A stretch of DNA of 64,000 bases from Pholiota molesta (taxonomy: Eukaryota; Basidiomycota; Agaricomycetes; Agaricales; Strophariaceae). Numbering within the stretch: the first letter of the stretch is position 1; every line of letters begins with the position of its first letter. Positions 34,752-46,738 of this stretch are shown piece by piece. The stretch covers positions 1-64,000 of the forward strand of contig JACGCK010000233.1 in the NCBI GenBank assembly GCA_014925825.1. Reading direction: 5' to 3'. The notes under the pieces are model-generated. The model worked only from the letters and a program-made list of their open reading frames with translations. It made no database searches and was not told the origin of the DNA. The translations under genes were made by a program, and so were the position numbers.

Positions 34752-37529
34752 CTATTGCTCAGGCTCTTCGTATCCTTGCGATGGCTCTTCTTCGTAGCCA
34801 TCTTCGACGACTTCATCTTCGTCGATCGTAGCCTCTTGATACTATAGCGAGCCAATAAGTAAGTAACAACCCTACACGCGAATAGACAGTTGCAAATTAC
34901 CTGCTGATATTCCGCACTATTGACATCGAGCGAAACAATGTCAGAAGTATTCCAAAGGTGAAGCAGCAGAAAGCTCACATCAGATCACGCGTGTTATTCT
35001 CGGCTTCAGAGAATTCCATGATATCCATCCCTTCTCCAGTATACCTATACATGCGTTCTCGTCAATAACATAATGCAAAATGATGTTTTGGAAACATGCT
35101 CACCAATGCAAAAAGGCTCTTCGCTTGAACATGAGGGAGAACTATAACAACATTTCGTTGCCTATTAGCCAACATTGAGACCAAAACACGTAGGAAACTC
35201 ACGTTATCAAGCGTTCTCTTGAACAGCTCCTGGATGGCAGTGGAGTTGGACAGCGCAGTTGCCGACTATTGTGAAACAAAAAGACAGCGTTGATATATTT
35301 CAAAAATCAATCAAAAATGAGCACATACCTGAGTCTGGCCTACGGGCGGCACGCGAACAAGTGAGACCGACACATTGTCCGGAATCCACCTAAGATGGAA
35401 CAATGAATATGCGCGTGAGTCAAGGAAATACCTTTAAAGAAAATTACTTACTCCACAAAGTGTTGGGAGTTTTTAGTTTGCAGATCATGCACAGCGACCT
35501 ATTGCAAGCAATCGCGCGAACAGCAATGCGGTAGTAGCAGGGAACATGGCGGGGGACAATTTAACGTTGAGCGCCTAAGGAAGCATGACCCGCAGAGAAC
35601 AGGGTACATACTTCAGCCTGCAGAAAAGAAAACAAATGTCATCGCGTCCTTTGAGCTTTATATAGCGCTGCACTTACTTCTCTAGAAGAGATGTTTCCAC
35701 GGAAAATGGTAGCAGCCGTCAGATAGCGACTAAGGTTCACGGGGAACGAGGTTAGGTGGTATACATAGGAAGCTGCATATAGAAATAACAAACCCAAATC
35801 TAGGATCGCATGCGACGAGGAGATTTTTGCGATCAAATAGACTGATGGTGCGAAATGCGTCAAATCCAGGTTGACTTCAGAAAAGAAGAAATAGGTACGC
35901 TTTGGTCAATTCGGCGACTGAGGTTCCTTCGAAGTGTTTAGCTTTAGGATCGTAGAAGGGTGCGTAGCTAGGCATTAGGAAATGCAGCTGTTGGAATTGG
36001 GTATGAGCGACGGTTTTCTAGTGAAATATTCAACATACACGAGGGAATGGAATCAAGTTCATTCCGAGCTTGCGAAGGTCACTAAACAAATCATTGTAAG
36101 GATTCAGGATTGGTTATGCGCAAGAATCTACATACCCGTTGAGCTGCCCTGGGAAGCGAAGACTGGTGCTAACACCACACATGACTTGCGCAATAAGCTA
36201 TGAATAATTTGTCAATCAGCGCAGATGATTCTGATTCAATGAATGAGGACGAACATGGTTCAAATTGTCGAAATTTGGATTCTTGACCTTCATGTTTCTA
36301 ACGCAGATGTCATAGCTGTCGCAAGTTAGTTTTGTTAGCAGCTGTCGTAGGGTAATGAAGCAAACTAACAGTGCTTCATTGTCAATGCAAATGGTGAGAT
36401 CGCTATTGTCGACCAGCTGATGTACTGAAAGCATAGCGTTGTATGGCTAGAATGGGTTTTGATAAGACCAAAAAAAATGAAGCGAAGTCAAAAACAGACC
36501 TCTACAATGGTTTCCGAAACCTTGGGCGATGGTATAATGGAGAAAGTAGCCATCATGCGATCTGGGTATTCTTCTCGCAACTTGCTTAACAGCAGACTAC
36601 CCAAACCTGCGCCCGTCCCGCCTCCAAGGGAGTGAAGGAGCTGGAATCCTTGCAAGGCATCGCAGTTCTCGGCTTGTCTGCGCACGATGTCCTATATTTA
36701 GTATTGCCTTGTGTCAAACAATGACGTTGAATAAGGAACAAAATTACTGACGAGGATGGAATCCACCAGCTCAGCACCTAATCGCGTCCATCAGTCAAAT
36801 TGGGATTTCATACGAAGCTATCAAATACCTTCTGTGTAATCTGTTCGTGATAATCAGTAAAAAATCCTATTACGCAACATCCTGCACTCACATCCTTTTG
36901 CCCAATTATTGCCTGCGCCCGATTCTGAATGAAGATACGTGTCGGGACGAAATAGATCACCAAGGATTCCTCCACGTAGCTTGATTTATAGGTAAGTATG
37001 CGCGTAGTAAAATGCAGCTCAACGGACACACCCTATTGCAGACTCCCGCTTCTAGATCGACCTGTACACTTCTTGGAACATAGCGTGTCTTGCTCCCGTC
37101 GAGAATTTCATCGAAGTAGACTCCAGCCTGGCCGATAGAGCATCATGATTAGCGGTCCTTAATGGAGTTTTGAGAATTGACCGTTACCCGTTGAAGTTGG
37201 AGAGGATCACTTCCGCGATAGGTCTGGAGAAGACGACGACGCGTTCGAGTTTCAGCATGTAAGAGCCAGCGACGCGACAGAGAAAACGTGCTTACACCTG
37301 AGTTGTCTATCCCATGTTCCGCTAGGAGCATCTGCCAGAAGGTCTCTCCAACCTAAGCAAAAAAAAATCATGCCACATGGTCAGCATAAGAAAGTGTTTA
37401 CACAACTGCCTGTGTACCTGGTTGCCTGCTTGCCCGACCTTTGATAGATTCCGATTAGCCACGACCACGAAGGAGAAGACGATCAGCAAATGTTACCTGG
37501 ACATTGAGAATTTCGCGCGACGAAGGCAT
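34752..37529 (-). CDS. divergent beta-tubulin
   Basis: GTP-binding subunit of microtubules. Very intron-rich, about 23 exons. Start [18 protein letters not shown], then [71 protein letters not shown], the GTP-binding tubulin signature [132 protein letters not shown], and an acidic tail ([20 protein letters not shown]). It departs from housekeeping beta-tubulin in several conserved spots: N-terminus MPSSREI instead of MREI, DLTI instead of DETF, and a changed LVRVPPVGQ segment. It is therefore probably a specialised paralogue rather than the main beta-tubulin. Confidence 0.9.
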
Positions 37530-38415
37530 AGGCAGTCGTATGTCGTGGCGTACTGGTTGAAGGGAGAAAAATCCGAACTGTCAGACAAAAAAGGGGCTCG
37601 GCACTATTTCTTTAGTACGGTGCTAGAAGCGGCTTAGTACATCGTTTAGATAATCAATTGCCCGTGACATCATTGATCGATGATCCCCGGTTCCGGTCCC
37701 GGGGCCGCCTCACAAAACCTTCATCGTCGCTTTGTATTCTCTGCAAGATTCTCTGAAGAGTGAGGAGATTCATCTATTAATGAATTATTCGGTGCGCATA
37801 GAATTATTACAAATGACTGAGTCAGAAATCAGTTGTGTGCCCAACAATAACGCGCAGCAAGGTGTTGGCAAGGTAAACTCGGTATGTACATATGCTGCAA
37901 AACTGACTCCGTAAATTACCACACAATTGAATTCCGTTCCGAAGACATACTTGCCACATGAATGGAGATATTTTCTTTAATATCAATCTACACGATTTAA
38001 TTTTGCTGATAGAAATTGCCTATTGCGGTATGTCTTCTTGTCCACTGAACGCCGGCCATCGCTTTTCACTGCACATCGCGCCCGAATGATCGAGTCATCG
38101 CGAGTCATGTAATCACACCTGAATAAGCATCCTGACAAGCTGCTGGTATTCCTGTAAGTATAGAAGTTTGAGGAGTCAAAAGAAGACCACAATCTGCATA
38201 CATTATCAAAGATTCTAAACTGAGTATGATCTAGACTTCATTTGAGAAACTGGAAGGACCGTCACGAAATATTACGGGCCTACTAGCATAAAGAGAACAT
38301 AACATAAATTTGCATACATGTTACAGGTATACACATTTTGAAAATTTCGAAATCATACACGATGGACATTATATACATACATCCCGATGGAACTGCCAAC
38401 TACAATTCGTACCTA
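37530..38415. other. intergenic region
   Basis: Tubulin promoter and 3' flank of the HGD gene. No gene recognised. Confidence 0.4.
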
Positions 38416-40706
38416 CTATTTCCCAAGTTCTGGGAGACCAGCGGCCTTCAGATCAGCATTGATCTCCTCAAGATGATTGACGAATTGGCCTTTGAGGTTA
38501 TCCCACATCTTGGGTTCATGTTCTGGGTTACGCAAATTAGTGAGGAAAATCATAATTGATACCAGAATTGCTCTACCGTGGAGTTTGCCAGAACGTTTCA
38601 TGGCGTAATCGGTAATGGTGAACATCATACTCGATTCAAACATAAAGGCTGGATGGATACGTTATCATAGCCATCTATGAAAAGAACAACAGACTTACCG
38701 ATAGTTCCTTCAGATATTCTCATAGGCTGTTGTTCACCTTCGGAGGCTTTCTTGAATTCATCATAAGACACTTAAATGGTGAATTCAGCAAAGGGAATAT
38801 CCCAACGCAAGGTAAAGTTTACCTCCATGAGGACAGAATCCTGTTTCGTAGCTAGCACCGCCTAGATCCAACATAATTAGAGGTCGAACGTGAATTCCAG
38901 TTCTAGAAAGGCCTACTCACCGGGCTGGAAGCCATCGCTTCGACCTCCATAGACACCATACAGAAGACCCATAAACTCCGTAGAAGAATTACGGTGGTAG
39001 TACTATAGCAGAATATCAAGAAGACATCCTTTGACATAATAACATAACTTACAGGGGGCCTAAATGTACCACTCGCGACATCCCAGCGAGGACTGAAGAT
39101 GAGGAAGTCCGCGAGAGGAACGCCGGCTTGTTTAGATTTAGCGGTGAGGACACAGAAAATGGAAGGATCGATGTGGTCCTTCGATATGCTTCCCACATTG
39201 GTGAATTTCTCCAACGCATATTTATAGGGAACGTAGCTGGAAACAAGTTCATCAGCCCCTCGAACTCCCCGAGGACGAAGATAACAAGGTACACACTTTC
39301 CATGCCACGCAACGACGTCGAACGGTGTGTGCTCTTGGGCACATGAATGTAGCTGTCCACAAACTCTAGAGCGCCCATTAGTGAGAGAAGAGCTACTGAA
39401 ACAGCCTGACGGCGCACTTATATATAACTGGAATTTAGTGATCAGCACTGATATTTTTACAACATCGAAGAGTGGAGAGTGGACGTACTGCTCCAAGGAG
39501 TCTGGTCAAGATCGAAAGACGCCACTGGGCTTTCGAAGTCGCGAGGGTTCGCTAGACCGTGTCCGCCTAGAGGCCCAAGTTCGGGAAGGGTATAATGCGC
39601 GCCAAATATCTCTTGAATGTCTGTATTATTCTTGTCAGTTATTAGTATTCAGTCATTGTATAACAATAGACTTACAGCCACGAGAAGGACCATCAGGGAG
39701 AATAACCTATCAATCCCGAGTGTTTAATGCCATTTGAAGCAGCGCACACAGCCAAAAATAGAACCTTGAACTTGATCCCCCTTTGAATGACGCAGATTTC
39801 TCCAGAGCGCACCATAATCCTTGAACACATCCTCATAAGGAACGAAAGTCACATCCCAGACCCCACTAAGCCACAACTCACTTTCCGAACTCCGTCTGTA
39901 TGTCCAGACGCCCTTGCTGCGGGAGGATCAGCATGTCGCCGTCGGTGTTACAGAACGCCTTCTTGTCCATCGAGGCGTTGGCCAAGTACATGTGGATCGC
40001 CAGGCCTTCATGCAAGGTTGGGTCGCCATTCCCCGCAATCGTCTTCAATCCATCGACGAAGTCCACTTTCTCGTTATCAGAAGGCAGGCTGAACGGGTGC
40101 CATGCGAGCTGGGTGGGGCTGACATGCACTTTGGGATTTAATGGCAAGAAGCACGATTCGAGCTGTATGTAGTAGTATGATATTCGCAAAGTTGGAAGCA
40201 ATACTCGAAGAAAAGGATTCACGTACGTCAGGATTGTCGGGTAAGCGCGTAAACCCCTGATGAGCGACAGAAGGACGAATGCGGTAAAGCCACCTGAATT
40301 ATGATCATGAGGCATAGCGGCAAAATAATTCAAGCATCCTCACGCGCTCAGATTCTCAGAGCGAGGGGCAACGAACGAAGCCCCTGTTAACTAACGCAAA
40401 GACGTCAACTGGGCCGCATCCCAAAGGAATGAAAGTCAAAGCTTGAAACTCACTCCCTCTGTATACAACTCGTATTTATTTTTCTGGGGCATATTTTGGC
40501 CTTGAGGCAGTATCCCAGGCCTGCGAGCAGATAATCAGTCAGCATGAGACAAGTCGCAGATGACGAGATAGTCATAGAGATAGAACGTACAACGCCTCGC
40601 TCGCAAACCGATTCCCAAAGCCAACTTGATAGGTGTACGGATCCTTCTCCGTCGGGGTCGTGGCATAAACGCCTTGCGCAGTTGCACCAGTCGTAATCAA
40701 AGGCAT
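38416..40706 (-). CDS. hmgA: homogentisate 1,2-dioxygenase
   Basis: Opens the ring of homogentisate to maleylacetoacetate in phenylalanine/tyrosine breakdown; non-heme Fe(II). Start ATG 40706, stop 38416, about a dozen exons. Blocks in order: [96 protein letters not shown]-type segment [169 protein letters not shown]. The iron-ligand region (HRN..EF and the later His in the FCPHG part) is kept. Exon 3 uses the acceptor that gives [10 protein letters not shown]. Confidence 0.93.
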
Positions 40707-41309
40707 GTTGGATAGACTCGGGCTACACTCAGCTACGATGGTACAAGGGCGAATGAATAATGGCCCGCGATATGCAGATTATATATACCCTGGAGCGTCG
40801 GGATCTCTATTAATCCGCAACATCACTGTAACATTTGAACGCGCCTTCATTCGATGGGAACGAATGGATTAATTGGAATTGTAGTTTGATACATATGTTT
40901 GACCAAATGTGACAGAAGTCGAACCGCTTAGGCTTCGTGGGGCTTACTTGGAGCAAGTTGGAGGACGTCGCAGACGATATATCTGATAATGTATTGGGAA
41001 CCCACTGATCGGAATTTCGAAGAACATACCGCGTGAGCAGTCAAAGGTACAATTGGGTACGACGCATCCCAATGAAGCAGATATTTTGCGCGACCGCCGG
41101 TCCATGGATCGCCGTCCGAGACCGAAATACCCACAGCCAAAGCGATATAAGGCGATATACCACCCAGCGATAACGACAACGATCTAATCTTCATTGATAA
41201 TGGTATTACAGAATTCTTTACATGCATACGCCTTTCGCGATATGATTGGTCTTCTTTCGAGCTATGTCGCTTGGATCCTGCTTCACTATTTTAACGCCAT
41301 CCGATCGAT
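40707..41309. other. intergenic region with an unassigned minus-strand frame
   Basis: The frame 40928-41227 (-) reads IRSLSLSLGGISPYIALAVG then SVSDGDPWTGGRAKYLLHWD, which looks like coding sequence but matches nothing I know. It lies just beyond the transketolase stop and could be a relic or small gene. Otherwise this is the HGD promoter. Confidence 0.3.
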
Positions 41310-43847
41310 CTATTGAACAAGTCGTTGGATCTTCGTGAGGATTGCTGTGAAGAAACAGCCATTAAGATCACAATACGACAATTGAGAGCGAGCGAATGCC
41401 ACAAACATTGAGAATCAAGGCCTTGGAAGGGAATTTGTTCCCATAATCCGCCACATCCTGGTAAAGGAAGACAAACGTATTAGCATGATTCAGCCCCTTG
41501 GACACATGGTATGACAAACCTTCTTGGACAGTTCCCATATATCCGTACCTGGGCGTAAGTTGGCGTTCCAAGAGCCATGTACCGAATTTAGATCCAAGCT
41601 TAAATACAATGTCAGACTTTGATAGCCAAATTCAATATGGGGTGAAAGTGACGCACGCCGGTCTTTTGGTTGAAAGATTCGACTATAAGAACGAAAGGGC
41701 TAATCCCGATCTTCTCGATCATCTGCCATTGTCATTTCATTGATTTTACGCATCCTGAAGAAAGGGTCAACATAACATACCTGTTCATCGACGACGTTCA
41801 AACAGGGCTTGTTGATCAAACCAACATCGAGGCCCTCCTGTCTGCACCTCAAGACAGCATCATATGATCTGTAGAGCATTTCACCGAAGCTAACAACGTA
41901 GCCAGCCTTGCCATCGAGAATGATCTCATCTTTGCCTGGAACGAATTTGTAACCGCCTTCGAAAAACCTTGTGCCATCCTCCTTGAGGATCCAAGGAACT
42001 TTGGAACGGGTGGAAAAGATGAAGCGAAGGCCGCGTTCGAAGAAAACGCGCTGCACGATGGCAACCATTTGGGAAGGGTCTGCAGGGAAGTAGAGGAAGG
42101 AGTGCACGTCGGCAAGACCATTATCGGCAAACATGTTGTTGAGACCGAAATGACAAGTGTTATCAGCCATTTCATCAACTAGAGGGGAGAATAGGCGTGT
42201 TCAATGTCGAATCACGAGAAATACATCCAATAGAATCCGTACCACCAGCATGCGAGAAATGACACAAGACGTTGCAGTTATTGAGACGCGCCATTGTAAT
42301 TTCCGAAACTACCATCTCAAGGAACGCAGAGAAAGTAGAGAACACGCCAAATTTGTCATGAGCGAAACCAAAACCAGCTGCAGCAGAAAAGTTGCCACGT
42401 TCCATGATTCCGGAAGGAATGAACACCTCAGGGTGCTTCTGGTGAATGACTTTCAGACCTGTCGAACCCTCAAGGTCGCCTGTTCAAAACAAATATGCTT
42501 GTTAGTCATACGCCGCACAGCAATAGTTTTATGAAACGCACTGTCAATGACCATAACCTTCTTGGCATTCTCTTCCTTGGAAAACTTATCCAACACCAAA
42601 TTCACAGCTTCGCCAAAGACCACGCGATTGGCTCCGGTCTCCTTGCTACACCCAATGTACAAGTAGGGATTCACATGAGGTTTGATGCGATCATAAATAG
42701 ACACCAAAGTCGCCAAACCCCTCTGCTCAAGGTATTTGATAGCGGACTTAACCGAAATGACGTCATGGCCATGGATGCTGCCTTCGAGGTCAGGGATGCC
42801 AGGCGCCATTTTGCGTTTAGAGACGACTATATGCAGAAGATTTTAGAACTGATCAAGCGTAACAAAGGCTACCTTACCAGCAGCTGGCCCTTTGTGGGTA
42901 GTAACAGAGCTGATTGCGCCCCAAAGCGCGTCAATATCTTCTCCTTGAACCGTGACAACCTTCAACCCATGTCCTTCCAGAGTTTGAGCCAAGTCGAAGC
43001 CCTTAAGGTATTCTGAAGGGTGACCAGCGATTGTCACATCATTGTCATCGATGAGAAGCTTGACATTCAGGTTTTGAGCAACTGCAATACGAGCAGCTTC
43101 AGCGTCATTGCCTTCTTGCTGGGAGCCGTCAGATCCGAGACAAAACACGGTCTTGTCGCGGTTGGCGAGCGCAATACCGTTGACAAGAGCCCTGAAATCA
43201 CATTTGAGAAGGATACTCTAAGTATGACTGTAAGTAAGACACTGACCACATGTGTCCAAGGCGTCCAGAGGAAAACTTGATACCAGGAGTTAATCCCAAC
43301 TCTGGGTGACCAGGCAGTTTGGAATTTGCCTCGCGGTAGTGAAGCAAATGCTCGGCGGGTAACGACCCTTCGAGAGCAGCGAGAAGATATTGAGTAGCGA
43401 CACGGTGTCCTGGAGGAATGTAAACACAAAGCAGCGAGTATCGGTGTGAACGATGAGCTTACCAGCTTCGTCGAACACGATGTCGAGGATCTTATCTGAG
43501 CCCTCGAAGAGAGCCAAGAGGATGCACACCTCAGGTACAGTATCAAAGGCGCCACCTATTCAATGGAAGAATGATGTCAGAGACAACGCCCTGGAGTCGC
43601 TAACGAACCGCACCAGTATGTCCACTGACACCACGAGCCGCGCCAGTAGCGGTGAACATTACGATAACATCGCGAAGAAGCTGGATATTGGCGAGCAATG
43701 CGGACCTCTGTTCATCGGTCAGTGTTGGTTGCGCGGCATCAAGCTTGATTCTGGGAAGGTATCAGTGCCACAGTCCCTGCTGTACAAGTTCCAAATATAC
43801 TTTTTGAACTGCTTGAGGTCGATTGGGAAGGCTGCGATGGTGGTCAT
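41310..43847 (-). CDS. transketolase-family enzyme (thiamine diphosphate; transketolase or dihydroxyacetone synthase type)
   Basis: Transfers two-carbon ketol groups in sugar-phosphate metabolism. Start ATG 43847 (MTTIAAFPIDLKQFKK), final exon encodes ILTKIQRLVQ and stops at 41310-41312. Blocks: SGHTGGAFDTVPEVCILLAL, VFDEAGHRVATQYLLAALEG, LPGHPELGLTPGIKFSSGRL, GHMWALVNGIALANRDKT. The cofactor-binding motif starts at GSDGSQQEGNDAEAAR and ends NVKLLIDDNDV. The pyrimidine and C-terminal domains follow (IPSGIMERGNFSAAAGFGFA, FSTFSAFLEMVVSEITMARL, YGYMGTVQEG, CGGLWEQIPFQGLDSQ). Two readings are possible: canonical transketolase or a peroxisomal-type dihydroxyacetone synthase; no PTS1 tripeptide is present (ends LVQ). 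I prefer the general name. Confidence 0.82.
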
Positions 43848-45149
43848 GGTTAGATTCAGAAGATGGGTGGGAGCCGACTATGGGTGGAGCAAGCTTGTCT
43901 TAAGTACGCCCGTCACCGATTGATCGAGACGCTACGACCGCCATGAGCCGCCGCGCCAAAAATGGCGCAGGTACAAATAGGCAGCGATAGACAACGACCA
44001 GTCCTGCGGCTCCTGCTACTCACACCGTCAAACCGGGCGCAAAAAAGCGACTGACCCGAACATATCCCGACCACGAAGACGTTCCAGAAGTGTAAAGACG
44101 TTCATTGCGCTATTGTGTACAGGATACAACGGGGATACTGCACAGAAATTCACCCAGCGAGCGAAGGCAAATCTATATTTCGAACCTTTGCGCGTTCCAC
44201 CGCAGCCAATCAGTCACGCACGTTCCCAAGCTCAGCTTTCTTCATGGGAAAAGAAGAAAAGCTAGAGCGGAAGATGTCGGGTATACATTGGATAGAGTAA
44301 CACTGCAAAGGAAAGGATAATCAGTAAATAGGTGAGAGAAAAGCGGGTCGAATTTGAGAAAAGGATGATAAAGTATCAGAGAACCGAGTTTCGACTTGGG
44401 TTACTCCCGAAGGAGTCCTTCAGACGGCACTTCCTAAAGCTTTCGGTGAAGAATCGTCATAGTTTGACAAGAACAATGTAGAAGAAAATATAGAGGGAGG
44501 AAAGAGAGGACAGAAACTCACAGCTATCCAGCAGCACTCAGTTCATCGTGTGATGTGGTCAGGACACAAAGAAAAAACAAGGTTTTTTAAGGTCAGATTA
44601 TTAGATCTCCGCTTGAACTCATCTAATGCATGTAATCATGTGATGTGTTAACTTAAGCGCCCATTAGATTGACCTTGGCTAGATTGATGACCGTATCCAC
44701 TGAGGATGGCCAACTATGTAGGTGGTACATATCAACCTGGAATATGATGGGCGACTATTTAATGGTGACGCTTACAGAATATATGCAGGACACTCTGAAA
44801 AAATATACCTGCGTAAGTTGCGAAAAGGTTTATTCAGTTCTACTAAAGTCTAACCCTCATCCTTTTTGGTAAATTGGGAATCGTTTAGTATCATGATGTG
44901 GAATCAATCCCATTGCACTTGTATCTTTTGAGAACTTGGTACAAGCGGGGCACATACTACATTTTGAATGTGGAGTCCATAAGCTCTTCTTGCATCAACG
45001 GAGTTTCTGACATTACGAAACTAAATGCTTCTCATGACGCGCCATTACTGTAAAGGCGCAGCAAAGAATGACGCAGATATTTGCTAGGTGGACACCTCAC
45101 ATCCACCTTCTACATCACGACGCGGTCATACCCCAAAGTCGAACCTGAC
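43848..45149. other. gene-poor region of 1.3 kb
   Basis: Only short, unrecognised frames (for example 44105-44320). A run of A-rich and AT-rich sequence lies near 44560-44680. No RNA gene or repeat seen. Confidence 0.4.
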
Positions 45150-45155
45150 TGGAAC

Positions 45156-45165
45156 GCGTATATAA
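45156..45165 (+). promoter_or_regulatory. TATA box of Con-6 copy A
   Basis: GCGTATATAA lies about 60 bases before the ATG, and the identical string is present at the same distance before copy B. Confidence 0.65.
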
Positions 45166-45221
45166 TTCCAGCGTTATTTCCTGCTTTCTCCACAATCCCA
45201 AAGCACACAATCAGCTATATC

Positions 45222-45736
45222 ATGTCGCACACTAGTACGTACACCTACTTTTTCTTGCAGATTCTCCTGGCGCTTATTGACACTGTGACTTGTCCGACGC
45301 AGACACCGAAGGAAAGAACCCCGAGTATGTCGCCAGAGGCTTGAAGGCCGCCCTCCACAACGGCGGAGTCTCCGACGAGGCTAAGGAGTCTGCTGCCGAG
45401 CGTCTCCAGGAAATGGGTGTGGACGTCCCAGAGTATGAGTCTAGCAGTGGTGATATCGTCGCTGAGGAGGAGTCTGTCAGTAATGATACCGATACCGCGA
45501 AAGGGGCGACTCTCAATCCCAATCAGGAACGAGGTATGTAACCGTCATTTTGTGAAGTTTCTGAGCTTACTAATTCTGAATCTCTAGGTTATAAGTCTAC
45601 TTTGAAGAGTAAGCATTTGTATCATTTTGGGGACACATGTCTTCCTCAACTGTGATGAACTCCAGATCCCAATGTCTCCGATGAGGCCAAGCAGCACGCC
45701 CAGCAGGTCTTGGAGGAAAGCGGAGCTTCCTATTGA
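45222..45736 (+). CDS. Con-6 family protein (conidiation-specific protein 6-like), copy A
   Basis: Small hydrophilic stress/development protein; in Neurospora con-6 is expressed during conidiation, but the molecular role is unknown. Exons: 45222-45234 (13 nt), 45303-45533, 45588-45608 (21 nt), 45666-45736. Protein MSHTNTEGKNPEYVARGLKA followed by ALHNGGVSDEAKESAAERLQ, an acidic stretch, then GYKSTLKNPNVSDEAKQHAQ and a C-terminus QVLEESGASY. Two Con-6 repeats are visible, each with the pattern NP..(V/Y)..(G)..A...N..VS.EAK. Hydrophilic, no signal peptide. Forms an inverted pair with the gene at 49.7 kb. Confidence 0.9.
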
Positions 45737-46135
45737 TTATATGGGATCCTCCGGCGAGGGCTTCGGGTGCCTCCAATATCATCCAGAATGAGGCGTGTCT
45801 AATATAGTAGTTGTTTGAACTCGAAGAATGTGTATTCTTTTCACTACGGCTCAATGGCAGTCGCTCTGTTAGATCCAATATAGCTCATTTCCAGGGCAGA
45901 TACTGAGGACTTGTCGGTCACCGGTCACTCTAAATGATGGTTTGCCATGGAGCAAAGTAAAGTACTTATCTCGAGCAACGTTGTGTCTAACTTGATATGA
46001 ATGCTGCCTTCTTTTGGCTGCAGTAGTATGTGACCAGCAGATTGAAATAGACCATCTTTGATGGGCGCTAAAGATAGCGCTAGTGTGCAACAATTGCAAG
46101 AACAGTCAATTTCGAGACAGTTCACAATAAGAACA

Positions 46136-46738
46136 TCCTGTGAAAAGCCAGAAATCATAGGAACGCGAGAAACCGATAGTGATCAGCTTGGTGGCAAAAT
46201 CAGAGTGGTGAACAGCAGTTGAGTTGATTTCAAACTGCGTGAATTGCGCAGCGGAATTGATACTTTCCAACAGTGCCAGCGATAATACCATAGTATTCCC
46301 CAAAGTTACTTCACCGCAGTTTCATTAGGCTTCCTATGAAACAGTTCGAAGGAAATAGACATATTTTAAGCTTGCATAGTACGTATCACATCAACTTCCA
46401 AAGAAGGGCCTGCTTAATTCTCGAGGATCGACGGCTGTCAACCTCGATTCTTCTAAATGTTATATATCATCCATCACACGGTCCACAACTTCTTCCAATC
46501 AAAACCAGTGTTCATTATGGAGAGTTGCTAGATATCGACACATACAATGGGCGATCTTTAAAAAACATGTGCGTTGGATCTCGGAAACATGAGGGATATC
46601 CTAGGTGTGCGTCGGATGCATAAAAACATGTAGCAATACAATGAACCAAGAACCTAGACGCGTTGAGTATGAAAACATAGATTAATAATGCTTATGCAGT
46701 TGGAGAGAAGGTCATGGCGCGACAAAAAACGACGCCAA
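46136..46738. other. spacer inside the inverted duplication
   Basis: Unique sequence between the left repeat arm and the C2H2 gene. The open frame 46336-46623 (+) has no recognisable family. Confidence 0.35.

Larger units (their letters stand above)
45150..46135 (+). repeat. left arm of a Con-6 inverted duplication
   Basis: This arm covers TATA box, Con-6 gene and 3' flank, and is matched in reverse complement by 49430-50330. Shared flank landmarks include CATCTTTGATGGGCGCTAAA (about 46050) and GAGACAGTTCACAATA (about 46115), well beyond the coding region. The arms differ by small indels and substitutions. Confidence 0.85.

Noticed and set aside
30035..43847. A metabolic gene cluster of cyanase, DUF1479, HGD and transketolase
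   Set aside because: The genes are on mixed strands, belong to unrelated pathways, and are split by a tubulin gene; nothing in the sequence shows co-regulation.
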